Shown here one piece after another: positions 38,351-47,828 of a stretch of 49,932 bases of DNA. The notes beneath the pieces were generated by a model, which was given only the letters and a program-made list of their open reading frames with translations, did no database searches and was not told the origin of the DNA. Source of the stretch: Isotricha intestinalis (Eukaryota > Ciliophora > Litostomatea > Vestibuliferida > Isotrichidae). The stretch covers positions 1 to 49,932 of the forward strand of contig JAJJLU010003576.1 of NCBI GenBank assembly GCA_023807065.1, written 5' to 3'. The translations under genes and the position numbers were made by a program. The first letter of the stretch is position 1, and every line of letters begins with the position of its first letter.

Positions 38351-40411
38351 ATGGAAAATAATAATGTAAATAATATTGATGATAATTTACAAAAAGAAAA
38401 AAAGAAAAATACTATAACTTCCTTTTTTACTTCTATTAATGAAGAAAAAAAAGAAAGAACAGAAAATTCAAATAATAAAAATAAAGAAGATAATGTAATT
38501 CAAACTTCTCCTTTAAATAATGAAATGAATAAAAATAATAAAGGTATTAAAAATTCAGAAAAAAATACAAATATGTTGAAAATGTTTGAAGAAATGAAAT
38601 CAAATTATGAAACTAATAAAAAAGCAAATGAAGAATCTAAAATAAATTTTCAAAATACAAATAATAATGAACAGATAAGTAATATAAAAGATAATATTAA
38701 TCAAAATGAGAATAAAAATGAAAATATTGAGTTTAAAAATAATAAAAGTGAATTTGATAGAAAATATATTGAAGAAGAGAATAATCATTTTAGAGTTCAA
38801 GTTAAATTTTTTGAAAAAAATACTTTTTATATCGGGCATTTAATTTTAAAAAATTATATTTTATCTTTTATTCCTAATTCATTTTCAAAAGCACTTTTTG
38901 ATGAAAAATCAGAAAAAAATCCAAATTTTTATGAATTTTCATTATTTCAATTAGATAAAATAAAAGTAAAAGATAATTTTTTAACATTAAAATTAAAAGA
39001 TAGAAGAATATTAATTTTTTATTGTGAATATTCTAAACAATTAGAAAATATTTTACAAGAATTAAGATATCCAAATAATTTAATGTTATTTTATCATTAT
39101 GCTTATTATTATAAAAAAAACAATAAAATAAACTATAAAATAAATGGTTGGAATATATATGATATAGAAATAGAATTTTGTCGTCAAAATTTAAATTTTG
39201 AAAAGTATATTTTTACTGATGAAAATATACATTATAATTTATGTAAAACATATCCAAAAAAATTAATAATTCCATCTAAATTTAAAGAAATAAATTTATC
39301 TCAACTATCAACTTATCGTTCAAAGAATAGATTTCCAGTATTAACATATTATTATTCAAAAAAAGAAAGTTGTATCTTTAGAAGTTCTCAATGTTTATCA
39401 GGAATAAAATCAAAAACTTCAAATTTAGAAATAGAATATTTTAAATGTTTAACGGAAAATAAAAAAATATTAAATATATATGATTTAAGATCAAAAGCAG
39501 CAGCAATGGTAAATAAATTAAAAGGAGGAGGTTCTGATGATGTGAATTTATATGATAATTGTAGATTAGAATATTGTGATTTGGAAAATATTCATATTAT
39601 TAGAAAAGCTTATAAAAAATTTATGGAAGACCCAGAAAATAAAGATTGGATTAAATTTATTTCACAATTAATTTATACTACAAATAAAATATGTAATTCT
39701 ATTTATAAAGGAGAACATGTTTTAATTCATTGTTCTGATGGTTGGGATAGAACAACACAAATTTGTTGTTTAGTTCAATTAATTTTAGATCCTTTTTATA
39801 GAAGTTTAAATGGTTTTTGTATTTTAATTGAAAAAGATTTTATTTCTTTTGGTCATCAGTTTGCTTTAAGAAATGGTTGTTATACTTTAAAAAAAAAAAA
39901 TGATTTTTCTCCTATTTTTATTCAATTCTTATATTGTGTTTATCAATTAATCATTCAATTTCCAACTGCTTTTGAATTTAATGAAAATTTTCTTATTTTT
40001 TTAGGAACTGAAATTTATAATAATAAATTTGGGAGTTTCTTATTTAATTCAGAACATGATTTAAATATTAATCATGGAAAAGAATTAACTGTTTCAATTT
40101 GGAGTGAAGTGTTTGAGAATAAATATAAGTTTTATAATCATTATTATGTTGAATGTAATGAAAAATTAGTACCGAAATATGAAATAGAATTTATAAATAA
40201 TTGGAATAATTTTAAAAATTTTTATGAAAGAATTGGAGGATATTTTAGAAACAATAGTTTTGTTTATAAAAATGAATCATTAATTCAAGAATCAAATAAA
40301 AAAGGAAAAATACTTGAAGAAATATATAATTTATTAAATTATAAAGGATTAACTAATTTATTAAGTAAAAATACAAAAGATTATATATCTAAATATAAAT
40401 CAGATACATAA
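38351..40411 (+). CDS. Myotubularin-related phosphoinositide 3-phosphatase
   Basis: 686 residues. Asn/Lys-rich N-terminus (1-140), PH-GRAM domain (about 143-250), then the myotubularin phosphatase domain. The active site HCSDGWDRTTQ near 461 is a complete Cx5R loop, so this is a catalytically active member. WIKFISQLI and the FGHQFALRNG segment after the active site are typical. Substrates in the family are PI3P and PI(3,5)P2 on endosomes. Together with the BEACH scaffold and PH-domain kinase this adds to the membrane-trafficking theme. Confidence 0.95.
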   Translation: MENNNVNNIDDNLQKEKKKNTITSFFTSINEEKKERTENSNNKNKEDNVIQTSPLNNEMNKNNKGIKNSEKNTNMLKMFEEMKSNYETNKKANEESKINFQNTNNNEQISNIKDNINQNENKNENIEFKNNKSEFDRKYIEEENNHFRVQVKFFEKNTFYIGHLILKNYILSFIPNSFSKALFDEKSEKNPNFYEFSLFQLDKIKVKDNFLTLKLKDRRILIFYCEYSKQLENILQELRYPNNLMLFYHYAYYYKKNNKINYKINGWNIYDIEIEFCRQNLNFEKYIFTDENIHYNLCKTYPKKLIIPSKFKEINLSQLSTYRSKNRFPVLTYYYSKKESCIFRSSQCLSGIKSKTSNLEIEYFKCLTENKKILNIYDLRSKAAAMVNKLKGGGSDDVNLYDNCRLEYCDLENIHIIRKAYKKFMEDPENKDWIKFISQLIYTTNKICNSIYKGEHVLIHCSDGWDRTTQICCLVQLILDPFYRSLNGFCILIEKDFISFGHQFALRNGCYTLKKKNDFSPIFIQFLYCVYQLIIQFPTAFEFNENFLIFLGTEIYNNKFGSFLFNSEHDLNINHGKELTVSIWSEVFENKYKFYNHYYVECNEKLVPKYEIEFINNWNNFKNFYERIGGYFRNNSFVYKNESLIQESNKKGKILEEIYNLLNYKGLTNLLSKNTKDYISKYKSDT

Positions 40412-40537
40412 AGTAAATTCTATTTTTAATAAAATAAAAATTTATTTAAAAATAAATATTAAAAAAAATTATTTTATAATATTTAATTACGTCATGAATT
40501 ATTTTTAAAATAAAAAATAATTTTAATTCTATAATTA

Positions 40538-42702
40538 ATGGGTGCTTGTGTCGCAAAAGAAAAAGAACCTGGAAATGTAAATAAAAAAATATAATAATTT
40601 TTTAAATATAGCTTGAAAGAATCATAAATAATCCAAAACATGATAGAATAATAACCTGTACAATTTTAAATAAAGGTGAAAAAATAAAACAAAATATTAA
40701 TTCTAAAAGTACAGTTAGGGAAATAAAAAAAAATTTACAAAAAAAATATCCAAATGATAATGATAAAATTATTAATTTATATTATAAAGGAAAAGAATTA
40801 GCAAAAGAGAATGAATCAATTGGAAATATATGTAATAATGATTCATTAGATTTAGTAATGGTTTCAATAAGTATGACTGAATCAATATTAAATTCAGAAA
40901 ATAAAATGAAAGAGAAAATTATAAATAAATTAACACCAGAATGTCAATTTCATAATGGAGATAAAGAATTATATATTTGTGTCACTTGTGGATTAGCATT
41001 TTGCGAAAATTGTAAAGAAAAACATAAAGACCATAAAACTTTAGAAAAAAAAGAAATAATAAAATATACTAAAGAATTGAAAAATAATCAAGAAACAATA
41101 ATTAATTCTCTTAAAGAAAAAAATTTAAATATTAATATAAGTGATCTTGATGTTTATAAAGAACTAAGAGATAAATTATCTTATAAAATTGATACTATCA
41201 CGGAAATAATTAATAATATTAAAAAAAAATCAAATCTCATTTGTTCTGATTTTAAAAATGATTTTGATAATTTATATCCTTTTATTTTAGAATATAAAGA
41301 AAAAGTTGATTCTTTATATGAAGAATCTCAAAAAGAAACCACTGTTCGTTTAGAAAAAAATTTTATGGATTTTTATTGTAAATATTCAAGCGTAAAAAAT
41401 AACACAAATAAAATAAATGAAACATTAGTTCAATTAAAAAAAAAAGTTGATTTATTCAAAGAATTACTTGAAGATTTTAATAAAAGAATGGAAACTATAT
41501 ACTCAGATTTATTAGAACAATATAATTATATTAAAGAATATAAATTTCAAGAAGATTATTTTCTTTATTCAAATACTAATTCAAATAATAGATTACCATT
41601 ATTAGGAAATAATATAAATTTAGAAAAAACAATAAATTCTGATTTAAAAAATTCTCATTTGAATTCATCTTCAATGTCTCAACATTTTGGAAAAATGAAT
41701 TTAGTAACTTTATTATCTTCTCCAAAAGAAAAAAATGCTTATATTAAATCAATAGAATCAAATTTTAAAGAAAGAAAAAATAGTTCAATTGTCGGAACAA
41801 TAACACATAATTTAAATGATATTAAAGGAAAAATTATTGAAGAAAGTTATGATGATTCAAATATGAATATATTATATAATATTGAAGTTAAAACTAATAA
41901 TTTAATATTATTTAATAAAGAAAGTAAAAAAGTTTCAAAAATAAACGTTGATTTAAGTAAATATCTTTTTAAAAAATTTTGGGGATATCATTCAATATTA
42001 AATTACAAAGGAAGATTTTATATTAGTGGAGGATATTCAACTTCAAAAATGTTTTATAAATATAATAGAATAGCTAATGAATTTATTCGTTTAGAAGATA
42101 TGCTTTCAGGTCATTCATACCATAGATTAATAGGAATCAATAATTTCATTTTTGCAATTTCAGGTTTTAAAAATAAAAAAGTAGAAAAATATAATATTGA
42201 AACAAGTGAATGGTCTTCACTTCCTTCTTTAGAAGTTTCAAGATCATGTCCAAGTTGTGTTTGTTATGAAGATAAATTTATATTTTTATTTGGAGGATTA
42301 TGTGATTCAACTGATAATTCTTTAACTAATCAAATTGAAAAATTAGATATTACTAGAAATGATAAAGATAATAAATGGGAAAGATTTAGTGTAAATTCTG
42401 ATATTATGTTACCTTTTTATTTAGGTGTTATTCAAATTAATAATGATGAATTATTATTATTAGGTGGAAAATATGATCCTAAGGAAGATAATATTGATGA
42501 ATGCTTTAATTATTCTTATAAAAGTAATTCAATTAAGAAAGCTGATGATTTTAAATTACCTGTTAAAGATGAATTTGATGGGAAATTATTTTGCAATCTT
42601 GGAGATAATATTTTTGGACAATTTTCTGCTATTCATAGTGATTATTTTTATATCGTTGATCTTAATCAGAAAAGTATTGAATTAATTAAATTGGAAAATT
42701 AA
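40538..42702 (+). CDS. Myristoylated ubiquitin-like / B-box / coiled-coil / Kelch protein with one intron
   Basis: 709 residues after joining exon 40538-40576 to exon 40612-42702. MGACVAKEK start: Gly2 and Cys4 predict dual acylation. Residues about 18-95 are a ubiquitin-like fold (STVREIKKNLQKKYP, then LYYKGKEL, then DSLDLVMV). A B-box zinc finger follows (about 123-155; CQFH, CVTC, CENC, HKDH), then a long coiled coil (160-330), a Ser/Asn linker, and Kelch repeats (about 440-700; GGYS, GGLC, GGKY). It resembles TRIM proteins without a RING, with a ubiquitin-like domain instead. The frame opened at 40858 alone would miss the acylation site and the whole ubiquitin-like domain. Confidence 0.88.
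40577..40611 (+). other. Spliceosomal intron, 35 bases, phase 0
   Basis: Begins GTAAATAA, ends AAATATAG. It contains in-frame TAA, so retention would truncate the protein after about 17 codons. Same length, phase and position (right after the acylation-signal codons) as the intron at 27189. Confidence 0.88.
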
Positions 42703-42852
42703 TTACAATTAAAGTATTTAACATTTAATTTTTATATGCCATAATATATGTATATAGAATATCATTGTTATCAATATTCTTAATCAATATTAATTAATAT
42801 ATTAAATAGTTTTTTATGTAATTTTTTTTTTTATTATTTTTTTATTTAAATA

Positions 42853-45300
42853 ATGAAGACTAATATCAATTACTTTAAGATAGATTATAAAAATAATTTC
42901 GAAGTGATGGATAATAATTATAAAGCTAATTTAACTTCAGCTTTTAATTTAGAAATGGCTGTTTCAAATTCAAATTCTTTTGGAAATATAGTTAATGATT
43001 TTTTTTATAAAATTCTTCCAATAAATCCAAAAACAACAGATTTATTTGAAAAAAATATGGAAATACTTAAGTTATTAGAAAAAAATAACTTTTTTTTCTC
43101 AGAAGATGAATTAGAAGTTTCTATAGATAATATTTTAAACAGTGTTTATATTAATCAACAAATAAATTTTGATGATAAAGTAATTAGTGATATAAGTAGA
43201 ATATTGTTTTATAGTTTTAATAAAATTAAAAAATATCAAAATCAATATAAAATAAAAACTCAGGCTGATTTTTTATCTAATTTATTTGAGATTCAATTTG
43301 GTGAAATTGATATATTAAAATCTTATATTGTTAATTCAAAAAAAGAATTAGATGATAATCAAATTAAAGGAAGAAAAACTTTTTTACCTTCATCAAAATA
43401 TTTTTATGGTGATGGAGTTAGATTATCTAATAATTATAAATATTTAAAAGTAAATGAAGAATACAATAAATTACCTAATGAATTGATTATTCTTATAAAT
43501 AAATTTCAATATATAAAAAAATTTGTTTTTGAAATTGAAAAAATCAATGAAAAAAAAATATATTCTTATTTAATAATATTACTTAATGTTAAATGGTTGT
43601 TTCCAAATACAATAGAAATTTATTTTGATACAAGTTCAATTTCTTTATCTAATATATTAGATGAATTTTACAAAAGAAAACTTATTCAAAAATTAAAATC
43701 AAAAAATAAATATATAAGAACAACTAGATTTGATATAAATCAAATACCTTATAATTATAATAATCGATGGGAAGCTTTTACTTTTGTTCAAGATAAATCA
43801 AATGATTTTGAGGTTATTGGATATAATAATAATAATGATCTAAGACCTTCTTTTATTAATAGTACTATGTCTTTTTTAGATTCTTTAAGTAATCATTCTA
43901 ATGAAAATATTATTAATCAAAAGAATGAAAATGATTATTCTAAAATTATTGAAGAACATCAAGTTAAATTTGATATGATTATTATTTACTCTTTTTTTAT
44001 TGTGAATTGGGATAATATACTTGTTTTTAATTTAAAAATGAATGATTCTTTCAGTAAAGAAATTTTAAAAAGTTTTTATTTAAAAAAATTAAAGCCTATT
44101 GAAATTGATTTTTTAGATGTTTTCTCAGGAGTTAATAAATTTATTAATTTAAATTTAGAATTTAATTCTTTAAATTATCAAGTTTTTAGTAAAATTTTAG
44201 GTATTATTAATTTTAATTATAAATTATCAATATTAAGAATGAGTTTTTTCACTGATGATTTTCTTTATTCTCCGAGTGGACTATTTAAATTAAGTTTGGA
44301 TTTAGAAGAAAATATAGAAAAAAATTTCGAAGCAAAAACGGATAATATGATGATTAGAGATTTTGCTCATCATGATATAGATCATTTAATGTTATCCCAA
44401 TTATTAAAAAAATTTGAAAAAAATTTAGAAATTTTAATAAGTCTTTTATTAAAGCACAAAAGTTTAAGAGAATGTACTTTAGTTTTTCATTTACCTGAAT
44501 TAATAATAAATGAAGAAAGATATATTAATGTTTTAATAAAATTTATAATCAATATTTTTATCTTAGTTGCTTTTGATAAACATATTTTTCATATATTAAA
44601 AATTATTGCTCCTTTAATTCCATTTGATGATAGAAAATATCCAATTTTAAATGAAATTTTAGGTTTAATAACATCTGAAAATTGCAAAAATAATTTTAAA
44701 TTAATAAATCATTTAACAATTCAAATGCAATTATTTGAAATGACAAATATAGTAAATTTAATAACTCCAAATTTAACATCTTTATTTTTAGGAGATTTAG
44801 ATATTAGTACTTTTAAAGCTTTTGTACAATTATATACTTCAAATGAATTTATTCTTAAAAGCAAATTAAGTTCTTTAAAAATTTCATTGCATTCTAGTGT
44901 TATTAATTTTTATGAAGTTAATGAAATTTTTTATGCTTTTCTTTCTAAAACACCAAAAGAATTAACTGAATTTTTTTTTTTGAGTAATTTAAAAATTAAT
45001 AAAGAAGAAATTGAGTCTATTCTAAAAATTATTCATTTTAATACAGTTGATAAATATAAATTTGGATTTAATTTTCTTTGTGAAGATATTATTAATGAAA
45101 CAAAACCACTTTTTGAGAATTTAGTTTGTTATTCAAAAAATGATTCAGAAAAATTAAAACTTTTAATCAAAGAAATGAGAAAGAGAAATGAAGATAAAGA
45201 AAAAAGAAAAAAAATATTTAATAAAATACAATTGTTTTTATTAGGGAAGAGGAATATTATTTTTATGACAAAAATAAAGCCGATTGAAGATGATATTTAA
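42853..45300 (+). CDS. Large unknown protein, possibly with leucine-rich-like repeats
   Basis: 815 residues in one frame, in-frame TAA just before the ATG. Helices alternate with beta-like segments rich in Leu/Ile/Phe/Asn, for example NKLPNELIILINKFQYIKKF and repeated LNLEFNSLNYQVF-type units. This suggests an irregular leucine-rich or helical repeat solenoid. The C-terminus is a basic helix. No signal peptide or clear membrane helix. I do not recognise the family. Confidence 0.8.
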   Translation: MKTNINYFKIDYKNNFEVMDNNYKANLTSAFNLEMAVSNSNSFGNIVNDFFYKILPINPKTTDLFEKNMEILKLLEKNNFFFSEDELEVSIDNILNSVYINQQINFDDKVISDISRILFYSFNKIKKYQNQYKIKTQADFLSNLFEIQFGEIDILKSYIVNSKKELDDNQIKGRKTFLPSSKYFYGDGVRLSNNYKYLKVNEEYNKLPNELIILINKFQYIKKFVFEIEKINEKKIYSYLIILLNVKWLFPNTIEIYFDTSSISLSNILDEFYKRKLIQKLKSKNKYIRTTRFDINQIPYNYNNRWEAFTFVQDKSNDFEVIGYNNNNDLRPSFINSTMSFLDSLSNHSNENIINQKNENDYSKIIEEHQVKFDMIIIYSFFIVNWDNILVFNLKMNDSFSKEILKSFYLKKLKPIEIDFLDVFSGVNKFINLNLEFNSLNYQVFSKILGIINFNYKLSILRMSFFTDDFLYSPSGLFKLSLDLEENIEKNFEAKTDNMMIRDFAHHDIDHLMLSQLLKKFEKNLEILISLLLKHKSLRECTLVFHLPELIINEERYINVLIKFIINIFILVAFDKHIFHILKIIAPLIPFDDRKYPILNEILGLITSENCKNNFKLINHLTIQMQLFEMTNIVNLITPNLTSLFLGDLDISTFKAFVQLYTSNEFILKSKLSSLKISLHSSVINFYEVNEIFYAFLSKTPKELTEFFFLSNLKINKEEIESILKIIHFNTVDKYKFGFNFLCEDIINETKPLFENLVCYSKNDSEKLKLLIKEMRKRNEDKEKRKKIFNKIQLFLLGKRNIIFMTKIKPIEDDI

Positions 45301-45745
45301 AAGTGATTAGATTTATTTGTATTATAACCTTCAAAAAGAAAAATATAAATAATATTTTAATATAAAAATTATTTAAATTCATAAAATTTTAAAATTTTTT
45401 CTCAGTTTAAGAATTATATATTATAAATTAAATTTAAAATTATTCACTAAAAAATTATTAACTCATATTCTTTAAATATGATAAGATAAAGTAAAATTTA
45501 TAAAAAGAAAATGAAAAAAAGAAAAATTCTAGTAATCACTTATATTTATTTAAATTTATTATTTGAAATAATGTCAATCATAATGTCTTTTATAAGAAGT
45601 TTTTTAAAATATATTATTATTTCAATTTTTATTTGTCTTGATTTTTGAAATTATATTTTTTAAGTTTTTTAATTTTTTATTCTTTTATATATTTTATTAA
45701 GAAAAAGATACGAGGAATTTATATTAATTTTTGTTAAATATTAAA
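45301..45745. other. Convergent 3' spacer, 445 bases, nothing firm
   Basis: Between the ends of two genes. It contains a 45-codon hydrophobic frame (45511-45648, ending in TGA) that I do not accept as a gene. No RNA gene seen. Confidence 0.5.
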
Positions 45746-47371
45746 TTATTCTTTTAACTCATATTTTTTTTTTAAACCATCCAAGATAATTTTTCTCTTT
45801 GTTCTTTCTCTAACAATATATTCAGTCATTTTTTTCTTTTTTTCAATTTGATTTAAATCATATCCATTTTGTTTTTCAATCCAATTATAATATAATCTTT
45901 TATTCATGTCAATTAATTTCTTTTTTGATTTTATTGGAGTTGTTTTATTAAAAATTTCATTTTCATAATCTCTTCTTCCTAATATTAAATTAACACTTTT
46001 ATCAGAATAATTATTTGAAATTTCTTTTTGAGTAATTAATAAAGAATTATTAATCGTTTGAGAAGGTAAAGGGATTTCAATATTTTTATTTATATCTCTT
46101 TGATTTTTAAGTGAATTTAATTCATTTGTTAATTCTTTATAAATAGTTTCAGTGTCTTTTTCATTTTTATCTCTATATAATTTACTTTGATTTTTCATAT
46201 CTGATAACAAATTTTTTATTTTTGGTTTTTTAATATCAATAGAAGATTTTCCTGTGGAAGAACTTCTAAAAGTATAATCACTAATATTATTTTTTTTATG
46301 TTGTAATGTTTTATAATTACTTACATTTTTATCAGAAAAACTTAAAGCTAAAGTTATATTTTCTTTCATAGATTTATTTACATCAATAGGAAAAGGTTCA
46401 TTCATTAAGAATCTAGAAAAATTTAATATTTGTTCATCAGATAAAGAAATAAAACCATATCTTTTAGTAAAGTCTTTTATATACTGTTTTTGAAATCTAT
46501 TATTATGATCAATAAAAGATAAATATTTTAATCTAAGAAAAGTATCAGTCATTTTTTCATATCTATCTCTTTCACTAATACTTTTATATTGTTTATTATG
46601 AATATATGTTTTTGGAAAAGTTATTGGAATATTATCCATTTTACTTTTAATTAATTTTCCTTCATAACCATTTAAAGCTTCTTTATTAACTTTATTTTTA
46701 CTTTGATAAATTAAATCTTTTTTATTATTTGAAAATTGAAAGATCAATTCATTTTTTTTTAATGTTAATTCCTTATAAAGTGAATCTCCTGGTACATAAG
46801 GTTTACTTTTTTGCATATTATAATTCACTGAAGGTGTATCATATTGAAGTTTATTTTCTTCATCTAATTGTTGCATATATTCTTCTAATAAATTTACAGG
46901 AGATTTTTTATTTTCATATGCTTTTTTCTTTGAATCAATAATAAATTTATTTCCTCTGAAAACAGTAGTTTTATATAAAGTTGAATTTTTAGGTTGAATT
47001 GGTTTTAATTGTTTCATATCATATATTTTAGTTCTATCAACTTTATAATTATAATTATCGTATTCATATCTTCTAAAAAGTTTAATATCTTTATTTTTAA
47101 TATAAGGGATATTTTTAGTAAAATAATTTGCATCTTTTGAAACTGGTTTAAAATTACTTTCTACATTTGGTTGTTGTTTTCCTATTGTAGGTTCACCTTG
47201 AGAAAACAATTTTCTTTTTCTTTGTTTACAAAAATATTTAAAATCATAAGGAGAAGTACTTGGATTGATTTTAAATATTTGATTTTCTCTTTCTGTTTGA
47301 ATTCCTAAATCATTTATTATATCTTGATTTTTTTGATTAAAATTTAAAACAATTCTCCTAACTGATGACAT
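45746..47371 (-). CDS. Basic unknown protein, ciliate-style
   Basis: 541 residues, strongly basic, Lys/Asn/Tyr/Ser-rich, without signal peptide, membrane helix or known domain. Motif-like stretches (ENKSPVNLLEEYMQQL-type helix near 165, RYGFISLSDEQILNFSRFL near 310) suggest short interaction segments in a largely disordered chain. The C-terminal 60 residues form a charged helix. A cytoskeletal or basal-body structural role would fit such composition but is speculation. Confidence 0.75.
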   Translation of the reverse strand: MSSVRRIVLNFNQKNQDIINDLGIQTERENQIFKINPSTSPYDFKYFCKQRKRKLFSQGEPTIGKQQPNVESNFKPVSKDANYFTKNIPYIKNKDIKLFRRYEYDNYNYKVDRTKIYDMKQLKPIQPKNSTLYKTTVFRGNKFIIDSKKKAYENKKSPVNLLEEYMQQLDEENKLQYDTPSVNYNMQKSKPYVPGDSLYKELTLKKNELIFQFSNNKKDLIYQSKNKVNKEALNGYEGKLIKSKMDNIPITFPKTYIHNKQYKSISERDRYEKMTDTFLRLKYLSFIDHNNRFQKQYIKDFTKRYGFISLSDEQILNFSRFLMNEPFPIDVNKSMKENITLALSFSDKNVSNYKTLQHKKNNISDYTFRSSSTGKSSIDIKKPKIKNLLSDMKNQSKLYRDKNEKDTETIYKELTNELNSLKNQRDINKNIEIPLPSQTINNSLLITQKEISNNYSDKSVNLILGRRDYENEIFNKTTPIKSKKKLIDMNKRLYYNWIEKQNGYDLNQIEKKKKMTEYIVRERTKRKIILDGLKKKYELKE

Positions 47372-47573
47372 AAATATTTTTTTAGAAAAATTATTATATT
47401 TAAAATGAAAAAATGAAATAAAAATTAAAAAAAGAATTTATGGTCCTTGTCCTATAAAATATATATATGTTAAAAATATAAAAAACATAATAGATAAATA
47501 AATATAAATATTTAAACATTTAAATTTGTTTTTTTTCTTGATATAAAAAATAAATTGAACATCAAATAAAGAT

Positions 47574-47792
47574 TTAATCACTAACAACAGAATAACTATC
47601 TGCTGAAATATTTGAAGAAGATACATAAAATTTATCATTATCTTCTATATTTTCATTTAATTCATCATCTAATTCAATTTCTTTAAGAGAAAATTCCATT
47701 TTTCTTAAAAAATTTATTTCATGACTACCTAAAGAATCTGAGCTTTTTCCTTGAGAAATAATATTCATTGAATTTAAATTTACAGATTCCAT
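47574..47792 (-). CDS. Small acidic protein, unknown
   Basis: 72 residues from ATG 47790-47792 (MESVNLNSMN); a longer frame to 47828 would have to start at TTG and is not justified. Ser-rich ends and an acidic middle (LDDELNENIEDND). Many Ser/Thr suggest phosphorylation. A hydrophobic frame at 47438-47638 overlaps its 3' end in another frame, so a spliced tail-anchored form cannot be excluded. Confidence that it is a gene is moderate because it is short. Confidence 0.45.
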   Translation of the reverse strand: MESVNLNSMNIISQGKSSDSLGSHEINFLRKMEFSLKEIELDDELNENIEDNDKFYVSSSNISADSYSVVSD

Positions 47793-47828
47793 TTTTTTGT
47801 TTTTAATTGAAAAATTATATTTGTTCAA

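Noticed and set aside
45511..45648. 45-codon hydrophobic ORF starting MKKRK
   Set aside because: Too short and too biased toward Ile/Leu/Phe to distinguish from chance in a spacer.
47438..47638. 66-codon minus-strand ORF with membrane helices
   Set aside because: Overlaps the 3' end of the 72-residue acidic gene in another frame. A 35-base GT...TATAG segment lies inside, but its donor GTTTTT differs from the two supported introns and the joined products are unconvincing.
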